DNA of 50,986 bases, taken from Bhargavaea cecembensis DSE10 (GTDB lineage Bacteria; Bacillota; Bacilli; Bacillales_A; Planococcaceae). Made by a program: the position numbers and the translations under genes. The stretch is taken from assembly GCF_000348905.1 (NCBI RefSeq), contig NZ_AOFT01000019.1, forward strand, positions 1 to 50,986. Direction: 5' to 3'. Shown piece by piece: positions 8,459-14,566 of the stretch (within the stretch, counting starts at the first letter, position 1; the number at the start of each line of letters is the position of its first letter). The notes under the pieces were generated by a model that saw only the letters and a list, made by a program, of their open reading frames with translations, was not told where the DNA came from and did no database searches.

Positions 8459-9474
8459 CAAGGGGCGTGATCCGTTTCGGAAGCAGACCGACCATCCGTG
8501 CCGCTGCTGTGGCAGCAGGTCCGGCGGAAAAGAAAAACAGTCCGTTCAGCTCTCAGTTTGACCGCCTGTACGATTCGGAGCTGTGCGGCCAGAAGACCAA
8601 TGAACAGGCCCACCGGCAACTGATCGAAGATGCCTGCGACCTGGCACTGAACAAGGCAGAAAAAACGATCAGTGATGCGGATTATCTCGTTTGCGGAGAT
8701 CTGGTAAATGAGATGACGCCATCGAATTTCGCGGCCGCTTCAACCGGCCTGCCTTACGTGGGCCTGTTTTCGGCATGTGCAACCTCCACATCGGCGCTCG
8801 CCTATGCTGCGCTGCTGACGGAAGCGGGTGCCGCTTCACTGGTGTTGGCAGGAGCGGCTAGCCAGCACAGCGCCATTGAACGGCAGTTCCGGTATCCGAT
8901 CGAATACGGGTTCAAGAAACCGGAGAATGCGCAGTGGACGGTGACGGCTGCCGGTATTGCCGCCGTCACTCCCCACGAGCAGGGCTATCCGTCGATCAGT
9001 CAGGCCACTGTCGGCAGGGTTGTCGACTATGGCCTGACCGACCCGCTGAATATGGGGGCTGCCATGGCACCGGCGGCATTCGACACATTCAGAAGGCATC
9101 TGGAAGCGGCCGGAACGGAGCCGGAGGATTATGATGTCATCATCACCGGCGACCTCGGGGCCATCGGGACCGAGCTGTTCAGGAAGATGGCAACAGAAGC
9201 CGGGTATTCAGTAGAAGAGGATCGCTGGAGGGATGCCGGAAAAGAGTTTTATGGAGGGGATCCGGCTTTCTTCGCCGGTGCTAGCGGAGCGGGCTGTTCC
9301 GCAGCCGTTTATTTTTCAGACGTGTACAACCGGATGATGGAAGGGGAGTACAGGCGTGCGCTTCTGATGGCGACAGGTGCCCTTCTTTCTCCGCTCACCT
9401 TCCAGCAGGGGGAAAGCATCCCCTGCACTTGCCATGCTGTCGAGCTGGTAATGGGAGAGGGGGAAAACAGATGA
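8452..9474 (+). CDS. spoVAD: Stage V sporulation protein AD
   Basis: The 340-residue SpoVAD has a thiolase-like fold without condensing activity and binds dipicolinic acid directly on the outer side of the inner spore membrane. Signature stretches are GDLVNEMTPSNFAAAST, GLFSACATSTSALAYA, RYPIEYGFKKPENAQWTVT, DPLNMGAAMAPAA and VIITGDLGAIGTELF. It starts inside the end of spoVAC and overlaps spoVAE by four bases. Length and motif order are normal for the family. Confidence 0.96.
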   Translation: MVARGVIRFGSRPTIRAAAVAAGPAEKKNSPFSSQFDRLYDSELCGQKTNEQAHRQLIEDACDLALNKAEKTISDADYLVCGDLVNEMTPSNFAAASTGLPYVGLFSACATSTSALAYAALLTEAGAASLVLAGAASQHSAIERQFRYPIEYGFKKPENAQWTVTAAGIAAVTPHEQGYPSISQATVGRVVDYGLTDPLNMGAAMAPAAFDTFRRHLEAAGTEPEDYDVIITGDLGAIGTELFRKMATEAGYSVEEDRWRDAGKEFYGGDPAFFAGASGAGCSAAVYFSDVYNRMMEGEYRRALLMATGALLSPLTFQQGESIPCTCHAVELVMGEGENR

Positions 9475-9833
9475 CGGCCTCTTTTTTGATTGCATTTGTC
9501 GTCGGCGGACTGATCTGCGTCATCGGTCAGCTGCTGTTTGATGTCGCCAAGCTTTCCCCCGGCCATACGCTTTGCCTGCTTGTCGTCTCCGGAGCGGTCC
9601 TGGACGGATTCGGGCTTTATGAGCCGCTGATCGACTTCGCGGGGGCCGGCGCGACCATCCCGATCACATCTTTCGGGAATTCACTGACCCATGGGGCCCT
9701 CCAGGAGGCGGAAAAGCATGGACTGGTCGGTGTCATCACCGGCATGTTCGAAGTGACGAGCTCCGGCATCAGTGCAGCCATCCTGTTCGGCTTCATCGCT
9801 TCGCTCCTGTTCCGCTCCAAAGGCCGTCCTTAA
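9471..9833 (+). CDS. spoVAE: Stage V sporulation protein AE (SpoVAEb type)
   Basis: The 120-residue integral membrane protein resembles SpoVAC (both carry the GG(I/L)IC.IGQ start and the FAGAGATIPITSFGNSLTHGALQEA block) and corresponds to SpoVAEb. ATG 9471 overlaps the spoVAD stop (ATGA) and has GAGAGGGGG upstream; an upstream in-frame ATG at 9429 lies inside spoVAD and is not needed. With SpoVAC and SpoVAD it makes the three-gene core that all spoVA operons share. The other spoVA genes (AA, AB, AEa, AF) and the DUF1657/DUF421 genes of the mobile heat-resistance version are absent here. Confidence 0.95.
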   Translation: MTASFLIAFVVGGLICVIGQLLFDVAKLSPGHTLCLLVVSGAVLDGFGLYEPLIDFAGAGATIPITSFGNSLTHGALQEAEKHGLVGVITGMFEVTSSGISAAILFGFIASLLFRSKGRP

Positions 9834-9840
9834 TAAATCA

Positions 9841-9873
9841 CCCGCTGCGAGCGTAAACGCAGCGGGTTTTTTT
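9841..9873 (+). terminator. Terminator of the spoVA-type operon
   Basis: A perfect 9-bp stem (CCCGCTGCG at 9841-9849 with CGCAGCGGG at 9858-9866) is followed by seven Ts. Confidence 0.95.
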
Positions 9874-9924
9874 ATGGATTCATAAACGGCCGGGCAATCG
9901 CCCTCTCACCAATCGGGTTTCCGC

Positions 9925-9933
9925 CATACCCTA
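9925..9933 (+). promoter_or_regulatory. Candidate sigma-K -10 element for yjcZ-spoVIF
   Basis: CATACCCTA matches CATAnnnTA perfectly and lies 26 bases before the yjcZ-like start; a CAC lies about 15 bases upstream. Late mother-cell expression fits both downstream genes (inference). Confidence 0.45.
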
Positions 9934-9959
9934 CAAGGAACAGGAAAGGGGGGAGTGCA

Positions 9960-10130
9960 ATGTTCGGTTACGGTTACGGCGGCGGCCACGGCGGCGGCTA
10001 CGGCGGTGGCTGGGGCTGCGGCTTTGGTGGCGGTGGCTACGGCGGCAAGGGCAATGGCGGCTCGATGTTCGTGCTGATTGTCATTCTGTTCATCCTGCTT
10101 ATCATTGTCGGCAAAAGCTACAACTACTAA
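9960..10130 (+). CDS. YjcZ-family sporulation peptide
   Basis: This 56-residue protein starts with a Gly/Tyr/His-rich stretch ([20 protein letters not shown]) of about 33 residues and ends with one hydrophobic helix, [20 protein letters not shown], typical of the short YjcZ/YhgC-type sporulation peptides that carry the [15 protein letters not shown] tail. A strong ribosome site (AAAGGGGGGAG) precedes the ATG. The Gly-rich extension is longer than in the shortest members and its repeated GGC/GGT codons make the DNA locally repetitive. spoVIF follows 12 bases later, so both are probably on one late sporulation transcript. Molecular function is unknown. Confidence 0.85.
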   Translation: MFGYGYGGGHGGGYGGGWGCGFGGGGYGGKGNGGSMFVLIVILFILLIIVGKSYNY

Positions 10131-10142
10131 GGAGGAAACGGG

Positions 10143-10400
10143 ATGAACGAGTCGCTTTTCAAGAAAATCGAGAACAAGACCGGCGTCTCGATGGATGAGT
10201 TGTTTGCGCTGGCCAATGCCATCCAGCATGCCAATTTTCAGGATGAGCGCCAAGTCAGGAAGATCATCCGGAAGGTCGGGAAGCTGGCGAAAAAAGATGT
10301 ATCCAAGCAGCTGGAGGACCAGATCGCAGAATCCATCTTGAAAAACGGCAACTCCCTTAATGTTGGGGATATCCAACGGATGATCGATAAAAACAGCTAA
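10143..10400 (+). CDS. spoVIF: Stage VI sporulation protein F (SpoVIF)
   Basis: The 85-residue protein matches SpoVIF (YjcC), a small mother-cell protein needed for proper spore coat assembly in B. subtilis, where it stabilises GerR-dependent regulation. Conserved parts are the N-terminal LFKKIENKTGVSMDELFALA, the signature NANFQDE-like block (AIQHANFQDERQVRKIIRKV) and DVSKQLEDQIAESI. The ATG has GGAGGAAACGGG upstream and begins 12 bases after the yjcZ-like stop. The neighbours yjcF/yjcG/yjcH on the other strand reproduce the B. subtilis yjc neighbourhood. Confidence 0.92.
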   Translation: MNESLFKKIENKTGVSMDELFALANAIQHANFQDERQVRKIIRKVGKLAKKDVSKQLEDQIAESILKNGNSLNVGDIQRMIDKNS

Positions 10401-10410
10401 GCTGCAAGAT

Positions 10411-10448
10411 AAAAATCCGCGTCAGACAAAGTTGTCTGCGCGGATTTT
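10411..10448. terminator. Bidirectional terminator between spoVIF and yjcF
   Basis: The long stem AAAAATCCGCG (10411-10421) with CGCGGATTTTT (10438-10448), with an inner AGACA/TGTCT pairing, is flanked by A and T runs and can stop transcripts from both convergent genes. Confidence 0.9.
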
Positions 10449-10452
10449 TGCA

Positions 10453-10881
10453 TTAGATCGGTTTTTCCATTACGCGGTGAGGGATGCCGGCGTCCATAAA
10501 TTCCGGAGAGGTCACGGTGTAGCCGATCTTCTCGTAGAACGGAACGGCATGGTTCTGCGCGTTGAGCCGGATTTTGCTGAGGCCGGCTTTCCGTGCATGT
10601 TCTTCCAGCATAACCATCATCTGCTGTCCGAGATGACGGCCCCGATATTCCGGGAGCACACAGACCCGCTCGACTTTGCCGACGCCGTCTCCGATATCCC
10701 GGATCCTGCCGGCAGCAATCGGCCGTTCTCCGTCATAGGCGATAAAGTGGACGGCTTCCTGATCCAGATCATCCAGCTCGATATGGATCGGCACGCCCTG
10801 CTCCTCCACAAAGACCGCTTTGCGGACGGTAAAGGCATCCTCGCGCTCTGTTTCGGTCGAAGCGAGCTTCAGGCTGACCAT
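10453..10881 (-). CDS. yjcF: GNAT family N-acetyltransferase YjcF
   Basis: The 142-residue protein is a single-domain GNAT acetyltransferase that would transfer acetyl from acetyl-CoA to an unknown amine. The N-terminal VRKAVFVEEQGVP and the acetyl-CoA loop RVCVLPEYRGRHLGQQMM (motif A, RGRHLG) are clear, followed by NAQNHAVPFYEKIGY, typical of motif B and of YjcF/ElaA-like enzymes. It starts three bases after the yjcG stop, so it is the distal gene of a yjcG-yjcF operon. The substrate cannot be read from sequence. Confidence 0.92.
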   Translation of the reverse strand: MVSLKLASTETEREDAFTVRKAVFVEEQGVPIHIELDDLDQEAVHFIAYDGERPIAAGRIRDIGDGVGKVERVCVLPEYRGRHLGQQMMVMLEEHARKAGLSKIRLNAQNHAVPFYEKIGYTVTSPEFMDAGIPHRVMEKPI

Positions 10882-10884
10882 CGG

Positions 10885-11400
10885 TCACTCATCTCCCGAC
10901 AAAGTAAAGGTTTCGTAGACCGTCCAAGGACCATCCTCGAGCTGGTAGAGAAGATGGACACGATCAATGGTCTCCGTATGCCCGAAATTATCCATCTTGA
11001 CCTGCCCGATGATGTCGTCGTGTTCACCGTCTGACATCTTTTGGGCAATCGTGATGTGGGGCACGTACTGATGATTTTCAATGTTCTTGATGAAATCGAG
11101 ACTGAGGGCCTCGCGGAGTCCCAGGATTTCATCGTTCGGCTCGATCTTGAGGTAGATCGCGTTCGTGATCGGGGCAAACGTGCTGGCTCTCATCACTTTC
11201 AGCTCGAACGGTTTTTGTTTGGCTGCGACTTCCAGCAATTCGGCGGCCGCTTCCTTCATCTCCTTCCCCTCTAGCGTGAAAGGCCCCAGGATAGTCATAT
11301 GGGGCGGGATCAGGGCGTAGTGTGCATCATAGCGCTTGCGGTATGTGTTCGCCCTGTCCTGCAATTCTTTGGAAGGGAATGCAACGATTCCGTATTTCAT
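10885..11400 (-). CDS. yjcG: 2H phosphoesterase family protein YjcG
   Basis: The 171-residue protein belongs to the 2H (LigT/2'-5' RNA ligase-like) phosphoesterase group. The two catalytic HxT motifs are present at His34-Thr36 (PPHMTILGPF) and His115-Thr117 (VPHITIAQKM), about 80 residues apart as the fold requires. The ATG at 11400 has GGAGGT six to seven bases upstream. It is immediately upstream of yjcF. Biochemically the Bacillus member is poorly understood, so the RNA substrate is uncertain. Confidence 0.92.
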   Translation of the reverse strand: MKYGIVAFPSKELQDRANTYRKRYDAHYALIPPHMTILGPFTLEGKEMKEAAAELLEVAAKQKPFELKVMRASTFAPITNAIYLKIEPNDEILGLREALSLDFIKNIENHQYVPHITIAQKMSDGEHDDIIGQVKMDNFGHTETIDRVHLLYQLEDGPWTVYETFTLSGDE

Positions 11401-11461
11401 GCGAAGACCTCCTTTATATATTCTCCCATAAGGATATCAGAAAGTTCGCCGATTGGTTAAT

Positions 11462-12184
11462 CTACTTTCCGAAAGCAAACCGGATGGCGCGTTCGAGATC
11501 GCGCTGCCAGAACTTCCAGGTGTGCTTGCCATCAAATTCTTCATAGAATGACGAAAACCCTTTTTTCTCGATCAAGTTCCTTAACTTTCGGTTCGGATTC
11601 AGAAAATCATCAATCTCACCGTTGGTCGTCGGGACTTCCGTCTCACCGGTTCCGATGACCTGATAGATGTCGAAAGCCGCGGGATCGGAAACCGATTCGA
11701 CAGCTGCCATGACCTGCCCGTCCACATAGGGGGAGTGGCAGACGACCTTGCCGAAGCTGTGCGGATACTTGCAGGCGGTCATCAGCGAAACCGTGGCTGC
11801 AAGGGAGTCTCCGATCAGCCCGCGTCCGGCGGCCATCTGGTAGGTCGGGAACTCGGTATCGATGAACGGCACGAGTTCGTGGGCGATAAACCGGATGTAA
11901 TCACTGTTGCGGTCACCATCCGGGTGGTACATCCTTCTGCGCTCGCTGACGCTTTTGTAGGGGACACCGACGACGATGAGCCGCTCGATTGCCTCCTCTT
12001 CGTAAAGCTTTTCAAGCAGCCTTGTCATCCGGCCGTATTGGAAATAGTCCTTCCCGTCCGATGCGATCAGCACCGAATGTTTATAAAGGTCGGAATAGTT
12101 CTCGGGAAGATAGACAAGCAGTTCCATTTCCTCGCCGAGCGCCTGGCTTTGTAATGATAGTTCATTGATGCGTCCTTTTTTCAA
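11462..12184 (-). CDS. yjcH: Esterase D-type alpha/beta hydrolase YjcH
   Basis: The 240-residue protein is an alpha/beta-hydrolase of the esterase D / Fes-like group. The nucleophile elbow is GLIGDSLAATVS (Ser in GDSLA), preceded by the beta strand VLIASDGKDYFQYGR, and the catalytic His is probably in DGKHTWKFWQ near the C-terminus. The N-terminus is cytosolic, with no signal peptide. The TTG at 12184 is chosen because AGGAGGT lies six bases upstream. Some relatives hydrolyse siderophore or other ester bonds; here the substrate is unknown. It is divergent from pgpA, with overlapping promoters. Confidence 0.88.
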   Translation of the reverse strand: MKKGRINELSLQSQALGEEMELLVYLPENYSDLYKHSVLIASDGKDYFQYGRMTRLLEKLYEEEAIERLIVVGVPYKSVSERRRMYHPDGDRNSDYIRFIAHELVPFIDTEFPTYQMAAGRGLIGDSLAATVSLMTACKYPHSFGKVVCHSPYVDGQVMAAVESVSDPAAFDIYQVIGTGETEVPTTNGEIDDFLNPNRKLRNLIEKKGFSSFYEEFDGKHTWKFWQRDLERAIRFAFGK

Positions 12185-12216
12185 ACCGTGACCTCCTCAT
12201 GGAACGTATAAATAAA

Positions 12217-12225
12217 ATTGTAGCA
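12217..12225 (-). promoter_or_regulatory. Extended -10 promoter for yjcH
   Basis: The minus strand reads TGCTACAAT, an extended -10 element with TG one base before TACAAT. It coincides with the -35 of the divergent pgpA promoter, so the two promoters exclude each other. Confidence 0.5.
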
Positions 12226-12247
12226 TACTGAATATTGCAGGTATAAT
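12218..12247 (+). promoter_or_regulatory. Sigma-A promoter of pgpA
   Basis: TTGTAG (12218-12223) and TATAAT (12242-12247) are 18 bases apart, 37 bases before the pgpA start. Confidence 0.75.
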
Positions 12248-12283
12248 GTGTGCATGCGTCCAGAAAAGAAAGGGGAAATTGAC

Positions 12284-12865
12284 ATGTTTGACCACAGCAG
12301 GAAAGTCCCGTCCGCAACCGTTACAAAAGCTGCGAAAGATGCTCTCACGCGTCGTGGAGTCAGCATTGAGGCCATTGCCAAAATCGTCTATGAGATGCAG
12401 GCGCCCTACAATGATGGCTTGAAGCTTGCCCACTGCATCGAATCCGTTGAAAGCGTACTCGAGAAGCGGGAAGTGCAGCATGCGCTTCTGGTCGGCATCG
12501 AGCTTGATGTGCTGGCGGAGAAAAAAATGTTGTCAGAACCTCTCCAGTCGATCGTCGATTCGGACGAAGGCCTGTTCGGAGTCGATGAAACCATCGCACT
12601 CGGCGCGGTCTATACGTACGGCAGCATCGCCGTGACCACATTCGGCCATCTGGACAAAAACAAGATCGGGGTCATCAACCACCTGGATACGAAAAAGGGC
12701 ATCGGTGTCCATACGTTCCTGGATGACCTTGTCGCGAGCGTTGCCGCATGCGCCTCTTCCCGGATTGCGCACCGCACACGGGATCTTGAGGAGAAAGGGG
12801 AAACATTCAAGCAGCTCCCGCCGGAGGATACGGCGCCTGAAAGCAATGTCGATGGCGCACAGTAA
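12284..12865 (+). CDS. pgpA: Phosphatidylglycerophosphatase A (PgpA/YutG family)
   Basis: The 193-residue protein matches the YutG/PgpA family, which removes the terminal phosphate of phosphatidylglycerophosphate to give phosphatidylglycerol. The conserved start VPSATVTKAAKDALTRRGVS, the AKIVYEMQAPYN block, and the metal-binding region GIGVHTFLDDLVASVAACASS are visible. ATG 12284 is chosen because AAAGGGGAA precedes it; the ATG at 12248 would lie at the promoter's transcription start. Unlike proteobacterial PgpA, membrane segments are not obvious, as in other Firmicute members, so the in vivo substrate is inferred. Confidence 0.88.
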   Translation: MFDHSRKVPSATVTKAAKDALTRRGVSIEAIAKIVYEMQAPYNDGLKLAHCIESVESVLEKREVQHALLVGIELDVLAEKKMLSEPLQSIVDSDEGLFGVDETIALGAVYTYGSIAVTTFGHLDKNKIGVINHLDTKKGIGVHTFLDDLVASVAACASSRIAHRTRDLEEKGETFKQLPPEDTAPESNVDGAQ

Positions 12866-12869
12866 ACGG

Positions 12870-12881
12870 GGAAACGTTTCC
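12870..12881. promoter_or_regulatory. LacI-type (cre-like) palindrome upstream of the TRAP operon
   Basis: GGAAACGTTTCC is a perfect 12-base palindrome with the central CG typical of LacI-family operators, including CcpA cre sites, but it departs from the cre consensus TGWAANCGNTNWCA at three positions. It lies 9 bases before the -35 of the TRAP promoter. Confidence 0.55.
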
Positions 12882-12890
12882 AAGAAAGCG

Positions 12891-12919
12891 TTGACATGCG
12901 AAAATAGTCTCAGTAGAAT
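12891..12919 (+). promoter_or_regulatory. Strong sigma-A promoter of the TRAP transporter operon
   Basis: TTGACA (12891-12896) and TAGAAT (12914-12919) are spaced by 17 bases, giving a transcript start about 38 bases before the binding-protein ATG. Confidence 0.85.
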
Positions 12920-12963
12920 GAAAATTAGCATGACCAACTAAATAGAGAAGGGGAGGATCATCC

Positions 12964-13962
12964 ATGAAAAAGAAATTCCGATTCTTGGCGTTCATCGGAA
13001 TCATCTCGCTATTCATGCTGGCAGCTTGCGGGGGCGGCGACAATGCCGAAGGCGGCGAAGGCGGAGAAAGCGGGGGAGATGAAGGTGCAAGCGACGTGAA
13101 GTTCCTCAGCATCCTGACCGGCGGAACGCAAGGGACATACTACCCGCTTGGCGGATCTTTTGCAGAATTCATCTCTGAAGAAACTGGCATTAAGACAACG
13201 GCTGAAAGCTCCCAGGCTTCTGCGGCCAACATGACCGCACTTGCTGACGACACGGCTGAAATTGCCTTTGTCCAGACCGATATCGCTTACTATGCGAACA
13301 AAGGTGAGCTGATGTTCGACGGACAGGCGATCGACAATGTTTCTGCGCTTGGTTCCCTTTACCCGGAAACGATCCAGCTTGTCACAACAGAAAAGTCCGG
13401 CATCAAGTCCTATGATGACCTGAAAGGCAAGAAAATCTCTGTCGGAGCACCGGGTTCCGGTACGTATGCGAACGCAGAGCAGCTTCTTGAAATCCATGGC
13501 CTCACAATGGACGACATCGATGCGCAGAACCTCGACTTCGGCGAATCGACGGAAAGCCTCCAATCCGGCCAGATCGATGCGGCATTCATCACTTCGGGCA
13601 CGCCGACCGGCGCTGTTGAAGGCCTGAACGCAACGACGCAAGTCTACATCGTTCCGGTTGAGGATGCCAAAGCGGATGAGCTGATCGAGAAGTATCCGTA
13701 CTATGCGAAAGACACGATTCCATCGGGCACATACGGCCTGACAGAAGACGTTCCGACAGTATCCGTAGGCGCAATGCTCGTTATCCAGAACGACATTCCG
13801 GAAGATGTCGTCTATGACATCACAAAGGCCATCTACGAAAACACGGACAAGATCACGCATGCCAAGGGCCAGCTGATCAAAGCCGAAAAGGGCCTTGAAG
13901 GCATCGGTATTCCTGTACACGAAGGTGCGCAAAAATACTTTGATGAAGTGAACGGCAACTGA
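12964..13962 (+). CDS. TAXI family TRAP transporter substrate-binding lipoprotein
   Basis: The 332-residue protein is the extracytoplasmic solute receptor of a TAXI-type TRAP system. It starts with a signal peptide and lipobox (FMLAACG), then a Gly/Glu-rich linker to about residue 42, then the family opening FLSILTGGTQGTYYPLGG, AQASAANMTALA-like residues (SSQASAANMTALADDTAEIAFVQTD), GKKISVGAPGSGTYANAE and DAAFITSGTPTGAV. It delivers an organic acid or amino acid to the fused permease in a Na+-driven process; TAXI substrates include glutamate and C4/C5 dicarboxylates in other species, and the ligand here is not readable. A GGGGAGG ribosome site precedes the ATG. Confidence 0.93.
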   Translation: MKKKFRFLAFIGIISLFMLAACGGGDNAEGGEGGESGGDEGASDVKFLSILTGGTQGTYYPLGGSFAEFISEETGIKTTAESSQASAANMTALADDTAEIAFVQTDIAYYANKGELMFDGQAIDNVSALGSLYPETIQLVTTEKSGIKSYDDLKGKKISVGAPGSGTYANAEQLLEIHGLTMDDIDAQNLDFGESTESLQSGQIDAAFITSGTPTGAVEGLNATTQVYIVPVEDAKADELIEKYPYYAKDTIPSGTYGLTEDVPTVSVGAMLVIQNDIPEDVVYDITKAIYENTDKITHAKGQLIKAEKGLEGIGIPVHEGAQKYFDEVNGN

Positions 13963-13980
13963 TTTCGCCGTCTACATGCT

Positions 13981-14013
13981 GTGAAGCGATGAAGCCGTGC
14001 TTCATCGCTTCAC
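13981..14013 (+). terminator. Perfect 14-bp hairpin between binding protein and DUF1850 genes (attenuator/terminator)
   Basis: GTGAAGCGATGAAG (13981-13994) and its exact complement (14000-14013) flank a five-base loop and are followed by a T-rich stretch (TTTGTTCTTTTT). It lies inside the operon, 18 bases after the receptor stop, so partial termination or 3'-end protection would yield more receptor than permease. Confidence 0.75.
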
Positions 14014-14053
14014 TTTGTTCTTTTTGCCGGCGGGTGCCAGGAAGGGGGGCGTG

Positions 14054-14566
14054 ATGCGGAAAGTATTCATCGCTGCCATGCTCATCACGGCGGTTGCAGG
14101 CGCTATGACCGTGCCGATATCGGATGCCTTCGTATTCACGGAGACCCGTTCAGAAAATCCGGCCATTCATTACATACGGCAGACGGAAAATGATCGGTTC
14201 TTGATCCGGTATACCCATTCGATCCATCTGTCTGACGTGGTAGAAACCTACGAAGTCACCGGTGACCGCCAAATCCGCCTTGTCAGGATGGAATATGAAG
14301 ATCTGGCAATCGGCATGCCCGGCCATGCGGAGGAGGGGGAGACCTTCACTGCCGAGGACGGCCGTTATACACTCGAATATGAAAATCGTGTGCTCGACTC
14401 GTTTGTCCTTTTCGTGGCGGATATCGATTCGGATCTGGAATTCCTGTATGGCGGCCGCGGCTATGACCTGAAGAAACTTCTCGAACGGGGATCTTCCTAC
14501 CGTTTCGAGTTTCGAAAATTGTCCCTATTGGAGTTGTTGAAAGGAGTGAATATGAATGGCGGATGA
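14054..14566 (+). CDS. DUF1850 domain protein of the TAXI-TRAP system
   Basis: This 170-residue protein has an N-terminal signal/anchor segment (VFIAAMLITAVAGAMTV) and a DUF1850 domain whose hallmark is FLIRYTHSIHLSDVVETYEV, followed by RMEYEDLAIGMP. DUF1850 genes commonly lie between the TAXI receptor and the fused TRAP permease, as here, and are assumed to assist transport outside the membrane. ATG 14054 (or the adjacent GTG 14051) has GAAGGGGGG upstream; the frame is open further upstream but only through the hairpin. Its end overlaps the permease gene by 11 bases. The exact role is unknown. Confidence 0.85.
   Translation: MRKVFIAAMLITAVAGAMTVPISDAFVFTETRSENPAIHYIRQTENDRFLIRYTHSIHLSDVVETYEVTGDRQIRLVRMEYEDLAIGMPGHAEEGETFTAEDGRYTLEYENRVLDSFVLFVADIDSDLEFLYGGRGYDLKKLLERGSSYRFEFRKLSLLELLKGVNMNGG

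Noticed and set aside
13009-13932. 307-codon frame antisense to the TRAP receptor
   Set aside because: Same reasoning: receptor motifs are on the plus strand and the antisense product is Arg/Cys/Phe-rich with no recognisable fold.
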